The position numbers and the translations under genes were made by a program. Of a stretch of DNA of 64,000 nt, positions 60,001 to 64,000 are shown piece by piece; within the stretch, counting starts at the first letter, position 1, and every line of letters begins with the position of its first letter. This DNA is from an uncultured Collinsella sp. Lineage in GTDB: Bacteria; Actinomycetota; Coriobacteriia; Coriobacteriales; Coriobacteriaceae. The notes below the pieces were generated by a model, which worked only from the letters and a program-made list of their open reading frames with translations, made no database searches and had not been told where the DNA came from. The DNA is taken from NCBI GenBank assembly GCA_958423535.1, contig CATZRJ010000001.1:1-64000 (forward strand). Reading direction: 5' to 3'.

Positions 60001-61194
60001 AGCCTGGGCGGTATCGCCAACCGCGAACACGGAGTTGTTGGTCTTGGGATTGATGAGCGAAACCGCGTAGACGTCCACCGCACCGGCCTGTTTGACCTTG
60101 CTGGAAGTGGTCTTGTTCACCGTGTTGACGCCAGCGTTGGCCTCGACCCTGATGTACTTGCCCTCGAGGTCGTCGGTTACCGTGAGGGAAGCGCCCGTCT
60201 CGCCCTCGATCTTGGTAAAGCCCGAGTACTGCGAGGTAGATGCGGACCAGGTGTAGGTGACCTTGGCGTCGGCGGGGGCTTGCTGATAATAGCTTATGTA
60301 CGGAGTCGCCGTCAGGGTATCGCCTATGCTCGGCGTGTCGCTACTCAGCTTGACGCTGTTAAGCTCCATCTGACCAGCGCCCAGCACGGGGCCAGGAATG
60401 TAGTTGGCATTGATGCCCGAGCCGGAAGAAACGGACGGACCATAGTAGTCCTTGCCATCAACCGTTACCTTGCAGATGAAGTATTTGCCTTCCATCGCGG
60501 CGGTGACGGTGAGCGACTGCTCGTGGCCTACGACCTCGGTGTAGTCGGCGACATTGCTGCTGTGCCTGGTCGTGCCGGCGAGCCAGGTATAGGTCCAGGC
60601 GCCGGGGTTAGCGACCGATTTGGTCTCGGTCGTAGGGTCGCCCCAGTAGTCCTCGGTCTCGACCTCATCGTACATATTGGCCCAGAGCGTATCACCCACA
60701 TTGAGCGCGCCGGACTTCGTCGAATACGAGTTGTCCTTATCCTTGGTGTCCTGGATGAAGACCTTGGCCTCGCTGGAAAGCGTCGTGGCAGAAGCGGCGG
60801 CAACGGCGTTCTTCTGCTCCGAAGCAGCAGGCGACGAAGCAGAGTTCTCGGACTCAGTCGCGTTGTCTGCGGCGGTGTCATCGCCATTCGCAGCACTCGC
60901 ATTTGCGCCCTGATCTGCGTCGGCGCCATCGGCAGCAGCGCTCGCCGCTGCACTGTTCGCGTCGGTGCCGGCAACAGCGCCCTCATCGGCCGCCGCGCCC
61001 TCGCCGCCCGTCGCAGCCTGGGTCACGGCCTCGGCAATGCCCTCGGCGCCCTCGGCCCACATCTGGGCAGGCGTCGTTCCAAAAGCCATGGCAAAAGCCA
61101 GGAACGCCACCAGACCGCGCTTGGCTACGCCGCGGGCAATCGCTCCATGACGATGCCACGAGGCGCGCTGGCGCTCGTCCTCAAACATATCCAT
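54061..61194 (-). CDS. Giant B12-riboswitch-controlled surface protein with Ig-like repeats, DUF4430 domains and PQQ-like propeller
   Basis: A 2377-residue secreted protein. After a signal peptide (about 15-46) and an Ala/Asp-rich stretch come seven Ig-like repeats (about 120-918), each ending in a motif like LEGKYIRVEA. Bacterial Ig-like and spacer regions follow (about 920-1410), then three DUF4430 domains (about 1416-1538, 1541-1656, 1658-1775), a PQQ-like beta-propeller (about 1810-2190), an InlB B-repeat (about 2198-2258), a Lys/Asp/Ser-rich linker and a membrane helix ending TKRR. No LPxTG sorting motif was seen. ATG 61194 has AGGAG 5 nt before it. A cobalamin riboswitch lies upstream. 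I infer cobalamin or corrinoid capture on the cell surface. Confidence 0.85.
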   Translation of the reverse strand: MDMFEDERQRASWHRHGAIARGVAKRGLVAFLAFAMAFGTTPAQMWAEGAEGIAEAVTQAATGGEGAAADEGAVAGTDANSAAASAAADGADADQGANASAANGDDTAADNATESENSASSPAASEQKNAVAAASATTLSSEAKVFIQDTKDKDNSYSTKSGALNVGDTLWANMYDEVETEDYWGDPTTETKSVANPGAWTYTWLAGTTRHSSNVADYTEVVGHEQSLTVTAAMEGKYFICKVTVDGKDYYGPSVSSGSGINANYIPGPVLGAGQMELNSVKLSSDTPSIGDTLTATPYISYYQQAPADAKVTYTWSASTSQYSGFTKIEGETGASLTVTDDLEGKYIRVEANAGVNTVNKTTSSKVKQAGAVDVYAVSLINPKTNNSVFAVGDTAQARAKEKGASTFIDASKLNFQWQSSDTKSGTYTDIAGATGETLELTDTLGGKYLKCKVSSKIGSSSLTNSTGALVAAAGSINITSVTMSPTSGKVEVGSTITATAKAGSTDVTADSHVSWQWYKGTSNRANSCNTPIEGETGNTLTVTAALKGYYVVAKANGGYGEQKPSYYAAGPVSVAGQVELYDVQFEGSPATNGVHVGDTLKTKVRKKDGSRYSYIDRTDNVTYQWQYANSSSSYDSAYTDIPGATEATYTVDAAYAGKYLRVKVTSENTVSSTQKKSSSGGTQSVAPLGPVTLKGQYKLAGIELADKNVTLSVGSKITPSVQVPGSWSGSTKDVPDDAELTMAWYAKGEGDTDWTELSDGIDTTDGSLTISDALVGKRIKVTASALDNTVEWVSPDSVTAAGEYNLLRVTTTPQINSDSTHLVSGDSVKATAQAKRADGSATNGIDVTGQATVAWYAADDAKAPAADWTLLPDMSGATATVSASAAGKYLKAVATSGNSTVELVSVNPVIAAGSLEAAVQKLSDANKQIAVDYSAKGGNVNDVLKAQLADLGFTDIDVKVSEGGVAFKAGDAKATVGISDAQDKTNGDVTFFFIDPNDYTGYNIDGLRSADVVFELSRNGKTEYYQPNKSVQVAWDEARVQQMLDDAAEQVAIGYAAGDSAESVTSNLTLPYRAGSKNKFEVSWKSSDGDVIWPSGYGWDDYTGKVTRVSSDRAVTLTATVSFVSGGPSDVEGSHDFTVTVKGDPEKVAADKKALQEKVDEAFTYDNIKYSGTDTIADKDGLTADLQMPRTSTLNIDGKYYKVEYSASTDDITFNGYKGTVYQPLPGAKAASTKITLTVTDKSNAEVTASKTLDFALAPQDQDELDAELSLMEKAKSGYAVAILNGQEANAVSADMHAFQKAYLDADGNLAWSYDKATTDSTSLGIVPVDLPGYDAMSGQDWRLFKSSNSSIVSAENLKVTQPQYNTKVVVSSRLTSEKYARYAERYPDNATYAKLANQDVSAKITVLGTSGQNDPEVTATCTVIGVDSKGKQQTWAAASQHTLKNGATAADLSEELFKQAGLKADYDPNGSWGWVLNSITSPFDANRTLAYDHATGAYWQLFINGVAASVGAGSYTLEAGDAVVWCYSKYGDAAPTDQLSVSCTVIGQDASGAQQTWAQPTTALVEEGATAADLSEQVFKQAGIGADVQTGSYGWFLNSLTSPFNKSVKLSTVQVNESTWKSWQFFVNGKMANVGAGNYTLKAGDEVAWVYGSDGTMPGQVSVSMEIIGKKDDKAQRWTDPSTQVFVEGTTIKDATAAYFDALDIKSEMYDQLGFWGVHSLVSPLDGTKLAGAWSYFVNGVPGSQLDSDYVLKSRDEIVWAYAAGDTVPNPDEVVVNPSAPRPTDWKSDWDGKSNAAVENVSTPTGALASSWTFDWKAYSGSAYPNASEPIVVNGNVYLAVNKRLLKIDTKSGKVLAESNLKAAVGYTSRPIYANGLVIVPLDKGVVQALTADTLTTVWVTDSVSGIAQSNSQLTVDGNYLYVGTVDVDYGSKKYNNGHLTRINILTGAVSWQHVNADEGYYWTGATVGDDFVLVPTSSGTVEMLSKSTGDVLGSVSVGAIVNSTCVLSADGSHAYLISRDGKLHVLAISDGSSRDAGAASCITEERVVDLGLTGCACVPTMLDGRLIIGGEVNGGSALAIVDLNSNFTTTLISSADGSSLPAGGIKGAPLVSVQGDDAYVYFTVNYGETSDYVNYTTGGGVYRYKLGDAEASGVFSATGHNNYCDSPIACDAQGNLYYINDSGTLFKLNAGVKVSFNAGDGSKVDFQTTAANGSVAKPADPTREGYTFAGWYTDEACTEAYDFSAAVTADMTLYAKWIKNAVAPDGNGGSGSKGGSGNGTNGQQAGGAVAPGQKPVSTTTTTETKDDKDSKKDSDKSDKKDKKSDTGSSAAATAKKSAAAPAQESGFNPLAIAGVVAGVIGLAVIGVFVLTKRR

Positions 61195-61337
61195 TTGTCT
61201 CCTATTGTCTGAACTTGGAGCATTGCCCAGCGGCTGCCCCACGTCATCGCGCACATTGCGCTCGAGTACCCCCATCGGGGTCCCCCTTCCCTCCAGAGCC
61301 CAACGCGTACCGGCGGCATGCACCGCGGCCGTGTGCA

Positions 61338-61510
61338 AGATGGGAGGCGATCCGACTTAACCTTACCGACCCGGGCGCGCCGTCCGATCTGCGACGCGAC
61401 CATCCCGGGCCAAGAGGAATTACGGTTACTGGTACAGCCGGGGACTTGCACCCCGATTCTCCCAAACGCGCAGGAAAACCGCGCATTCGTGCGTCTCCGC
61501 ACCACCATCT
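61338..61510 (-). ncRNA. Cobalamin (B12) riboswitch
   Basis: The minus-strand 5'-UTR of the giant surface protein holds the B12-box pattern: GGGTGCAAGTCCCCGGCTG, then ACCAGTAACCG, and near the 3' end AAGTCGGATCGCC. The closing P1 stem pairs AGATGG (61510-61505) with CCATCT (61343-61338), extended by GG/CC. This matches the cobalamin riboswitch core. It lies about 145 nt before the start codon and most likely represses expression when cobalamin is plentiful. Confidence 0.85.
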
Positions 61511-61520
61511 AGGCCATCGA

Positions 61521-61548
61521 TTATTACTGTCAGTATGGTATCACGCAA
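61521..61548 (-). promoter_or_regulatory. Candidate promoter of the riboswitch transcript
   Basis: TTGCGT (61548-61543), a 16-bp spacer and TAATAA (61526-61521), 10 nt before the riboswitch P1 stem. The spacing and position fit, but the -35 is a weak match. Confidence 0.5.
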
Positions 61549-61608
61549 AAGGGCCCCGCACACAGGCGAAGCCCAAGGTAAAAGCTATGGTTTGCGATAG
61601 AAAAGAGT

Positions 61609-61652
61609 GGGGATGGAGTGCCGAGCAAAATGATCCGTTTTTCTCCGTCCCC
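61609..61652 (-). terminator. Hairpin with GGGACGGAG core after the UbiB-like gene
   Basis: The arms GGGGATGGAG (61609-61618) and CTCCGTCCCC (61643-61652) pair with one mismatch; on the minus strand a T-rich tract follows. It starts 11 bp after the stop codon at 61663 and its GGGAC core links it to the other palindromic repeats. Confidence 0.55.
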
Positions 61653-61662
61653 CCAGGGGCCG

Positions 61663-63426
61663 CTAACGCTTGCCGCCGTGGCTGTTGCGCCAAATCTCGC
61701 GGCCCAGCATCAGCGCCAGCACCAGCGCACTCACGTAGCCCATAAAGCCAATGACCGGGATACCAAACACAACCGGCTCGATGCGCGCGTAGTACACCAC
61801 CGACGAACCGATAAACAGGCCGGCGATCACAATTGCCATCGACATGCGGTCGATAATTCCGCCCAGCTGTCGCAGCGCCTTATCGCTGCTCATGATCTGC
61901 GTGTTTACCTTAAGCTGGCCGCGCGTGAGCATGCGCGACGCCAAGCCCAGATACTCGGCCGCCTCGAGCGAGCCTTTTGCCGCGCGATAGCTGCTCGCGG
62001 CAAGATCGTGTCCCATTTCGCGGACGCGCGCATAGGTGCTCTTCTCGTTTTTGATATGCGTCTGGATGATCTGGATCATGTTGACGTTGGGCATGTACTC
62101 GGTCAGCAGGCCCTCGAGCGTCACCATGCCGCGGGCGAACATTGTCACCACGCTCGGCAGCTCAACGTCATTTTTGCGCGCCAGGTTTAGCAGCGAGGTC
62201 AAAAACTCGCCGATATCCAGGTCCTTAAGATCGAGGCCCGCAAAGTCGGCAACGATAAAGTCCAAATCGGACAAAAAGGCCGAATGGTCAAGCTCTGCCG
62301 AGTCGCCGCGCGTCACGGCAAAGCGCATGAGCGAATCCTTGAGCTTGGGCACGTCGCCCTCGGCCACGGCAAAGATCATATCCTTGACGATACCGCGGTC
62401 GTGACTCGACATGCGCCCGACCATGCCCAGGTCGATAAAGTAGACGATGCCGTCCTTGAGGATGATGTTTCCCGCATGCGGGTCGGCATGGAAAAAGCCA
62501 TCGTCGAGCACCTGCGTCGAATAGTCCTCGACAATCGCCGAGCCGATCTTTTCCAGGTCATAGCCCTCGGCCACCAGGCGCTCGGGATCGGCAATCGAGA
62601 TGCCGTCGATGTAGTCCATGACCACCACGTGCTCGGTGCAAAGGTCCAGGTAGGACTTGGGGCACGACACGCCATGCACACTTTTGTGGAAGTCATAGAA
62701 ATCGTTGAGGTTTTTGGCCTCGGCCAAAAAGTTGGTCTCCTCGCGAAACGAGGTCCACAGCTCCTCGACCACGCCATGCAGGTCCACAAACTGGTCGGTG
62801 TTGACGAACTTGGAAACGATGCGCACCACCGAACGGATGATGTCGATGTCCTGCGCCATGACCTGTTGCGCACCGGGGCGCTGCACCTTAACGGCCACGT
62901 CCTCGCCGGTCACCAGGCGGGCACGGTGTACCTGCGCGAGCGACGCGCTACCGAGCGGGTTGGGATCGATCGCGTCGAACATCTGCCCCAGGCGCTGGCC
63001 GTATTCCTCTTCTAGACAGCGGAGCACTACCACATACGGCACCGGCTCTACGTCGGAGCGCAGGCGACGCAGCTCGTCGCAAAACCGCTGCGGCAAAATC
63101 TCGGACCGGTTGGCCAGAATCTGCCCCATTTTGACGAACATGGGGCCGAGCTCTTCAAGCAGACGACGCAGGCGCACCGGCGTGAGGTTATCCCACACGC
63201 GATACTTTTTGATCAGGCGAACGATCTGCCCAACGCGCTCACGACGACCTGCCGGCGTGAGTTGGTATTCCTCGTCCGGCGCCATCGCGTCGGGCTCCTC
63301 GGGGACCATATCGACAGCGCGTGGCTTCTTGCGAGCGCCCGAGACGGCGGCATCGACCTCGTCGACAACCGCCGCCTCGTCACCCAAGGGATCTAGATTG
63401 TTGTAATCGGTGGTGGAATCTGCCAT
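61663..63426 (-). CDS. ABC1/UbiB family atypical kinase
   Basis: A 587-residue UbiB-like (ABC1/ADCK) protein. Kinase-like motifs are visible: LAQVHRARL and VAVKVQRPGA (about 160-180, the Ala-rich loop and Lys), VVMDYIDGI near 272, FFHADPHAGNI near 313-323 and IDLGMVGR near 334-341 (the DFG counterpart). The C-terminus carries two membrane segments (about 523-580), anchoring it in the membrane. UbiB homologues act in quinone or isoprenoid-lipid metabolism as ATPases. The organism probably lacks ubiquinone, so menaquinone or another lipid is more likely. The phasin-like gene lies 8 bp upstream on the same strand. Confidence 0.9.
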   Translation of the reverse strand: MADSTTDYNNLDPLGDEAAVVDEVDAAVSGARKKPRAVDMVPEEPDAMAPDEEYQLTPAGRRERVGQIVRLIKKYRVWDNLTPVRLRRLLEELGPMFVKMGQILANRSEILPQRFCDELRRLRSDVEPVPYVVVLRCLEEEYGQRLGQMFDAIDPNPLGSASLAQVHRARLVTGEDVAVKVQRPGAQQVMAQDIDIIRSVVRIVSKFVNTDQFVDLHGVVEELWTSFREETNFLAEAKNLNDFYDFHKSVHGVSCPKSYLDLCTEHVVVMDYIDGISIADPERLVAEGYDLEKIGSAIVEDYSTQVLDDGFFHADPHAGNIILKDGIVYFIDLGMVGRMSSHDRGIVKDMIFAVAEGDVPKLKDSLMRFAVTRGDSAELDHSAFLSDLDFIVADFAGLDLKDLDIGEFLTSLLNLARKNDVELPSVVTMFARGMVTLEGLLTEYMPNVNMIQIIQTHIKNEKSTYARVREMGHDLAASSYRAAKGSLEAAEYLGLASRMLTRGQLKVNTQIMSSDKALRQLGGIIDRMSMAIVIAGLFIGSSVVYYARIEPVVFGIPVIGFMGYVSALVLALMLGREIWRNSHGGKR

Positions 63427-63434
63427 CTGCGCTG

Positions 63435-63851
63435 CTACTCGGCCTCTTCGGCGTCCTCTGCATCGTCGGGCTCAACGGACTCGACGGGCACCGAGGTCAC
63501 GTTGTCCTCGACCGAATCGACGATGTCGCGCACATGGGCCAAAAAGGCCGTGCGCTCGGGGGCGGTCATAACGCGGACGCGGGCCAGGATGAGCTCGTCG
63601 AGCACACGCTGTGCCGCAGTCTCGCCCTGCATGCCCAAGCGCTCGGTCAGGTCGGAGATGGTGCCACCGGCCTGCTCGAACATATCGGACACGCTGCGGG
63701 CGATATCGGGGGTGCCAGCGTCCTTGCGGACCTGCTCGCCCTTGGTATTGAGGTCATCGAGGACCTTCTTGCCACCTTCGACGGCAACGGCAGCGGCGCC
63801 GAAGCCCACGTTGATGGCACCGTTAACAAGCTGATCGAATTTCATAACCAT
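63435..63851 (-). CDS. Phasin-like small helical protein
   Basis: A 138-residue protein that is amphipathic and helical, beginning VMKFDQLVNGAINVGFGAA (about 2-20) and ending in an acidic tail. It resembles the short phasin-like or polyhydroxyalkanoate-regulator-like proteins often encoded beside UbiB homologues. A middle stretch (ERLGMQGETAAQRVLDELIL) is coiled-coil-like. I chose ATG 63851 because GGAG lies 6 nt upstream; ATG 63845 is possible. It precedes the UbiB-like gene by 8 bp, so the two probably work together. The biochemical role is unknown. Confidence 0.7.
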   Translation of the reverse strand: MVMKFDQLVNGAINVGFGAAAVAVEGGKKVLDDLNTKGEQVRKDAGTPDIARSVSDMFEQAGGTISDLTERLGMQGETAAQRVLDELILARVRVMTAPERTAFLAHVRDIVDSVEDNVTSVPVESVEPDDAEDAEEAE

Positions 63852-63942
63852 GGTTGGCTCCAATCGTGAACAACTGCATTGGCCTTCTTGTACCCAAGAT
63901 TGAGTGAACGACACAAAATCGTTTTACCACCTAGATAGAAAT

Positions 63943-63981
63943 CGAGCGGGGCAAAGCCTTTGACGGCGTTTGCCCCGCTCG
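63943..63981 (-). terminator. Terminator-like hairpin at the window end
   Basis: A perfect 13-bp stem CGAGCGGGGCAAA (63943-63955) with 63969-63981. On the minus strand it is followed by ATTTCTAT. It probably ends a minus-strand gene that begins beyond the window. Confidence 0.65.
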
Positions 63982-64000
63982 CTCGTTGCAAGGTTGTCGT

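Overview
The window reads as chromosomal DNA of a high-GC anaerobic gut actinobacterium of class Coriobacteriia, most probably Collinsella. This is inferred from base composition, from the gene families (queH with tgt and queA, a PepV-type dipeptidase, a DUF1015-like protein near serC and serA, a 12-alpha-HSDH-like dehydrogenase, DUF4430 surface proteins) and from many intergenic palindromes with a GGGAC core. No database was consulted. No rRNA, tRNA or CRISPR array was seen. About 49 protein genes fill nearly the whole window, and most of it looks like ordinary core genome.

Layout. 1-3.2 kb: metallophosphoesterase, CPA1-type K+/H+ antiporter and a small acidic protein. 3.3-5.4 kb: a lower-GC pair, a MazG-like pyrophosphohydrolase translationally coupled to a GIY-YIG/DUF2075 helicase (possible defence module). 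5.5-7.9 kb: serC and serA, followed by a terminator and a 191-bp MITE. 8.2-9.3 kb: lower-GC orphan protein with a PD-(D/E)XK-like C-terminus. 9.4-14.8 kb: M20 peptidase, DUF1015-like protein, two tandem histidine phosphatases, nitroreductase, HdeD-like membrane protein and a DUF188 protein. 14.9-20.9 kb: metal homeostasis: an ArsP_2-type exporter, a DnaQ-like exonuclease, then a zinc/cadmium-type operon (SmtB/ArsR repressor, HMA protein, P1B-ATPase) carrying three copies of one operator, and a DtxR/MntR regulator. 21-27.6 kb: HAD phosphatase, ABC-F ATPase, and pstS-pstC-pstA-pstB. 28-31.2 kb: PepV-type dipeptidase, HAD phosphatase, DegV.

31.2-35.4 kb is an accessory islet: a MITE, two copies of a palindromic repeat, a 994-residue primase-helicase of the TOTE conflict-system type with a PLD-like tail, and a RelB/YafQ toxin-antitoxin pair. 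35.5-43 kb: LOG protein, tgt, a 12-alpha-HSDH-like SDR, a tail-anchored coiled-coil protein, queA and queH (queuosine modification), and two related structured elements that begin at the stop codons of the SDR and of queA. 43-53 kb: DUF3267 membrane protein, a divergent MetRS-like protein, an RNA m5C methyltransferase, a TIM-barrel protein, a second DegV, class III FBPase and two GtrA proteins.

53-61.5 kb holds the most striking locus: a cobalamin riboswitch in front of a 2377-residue surface protein with seven Ig-like repeats, three DUF4430 domains, a PQQ-like propeller, an InlB repeat and a C-terminal membrane anchor, followed by a second DUF4430 protein. DUF4430 resembles the C-terminal domain of intrinsic factor and transcobalamin, so I infer a B12-repressed corrinoid capture system on the cell surface. 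The window ends with a UbiB-like kinase and a phasin-like partner.
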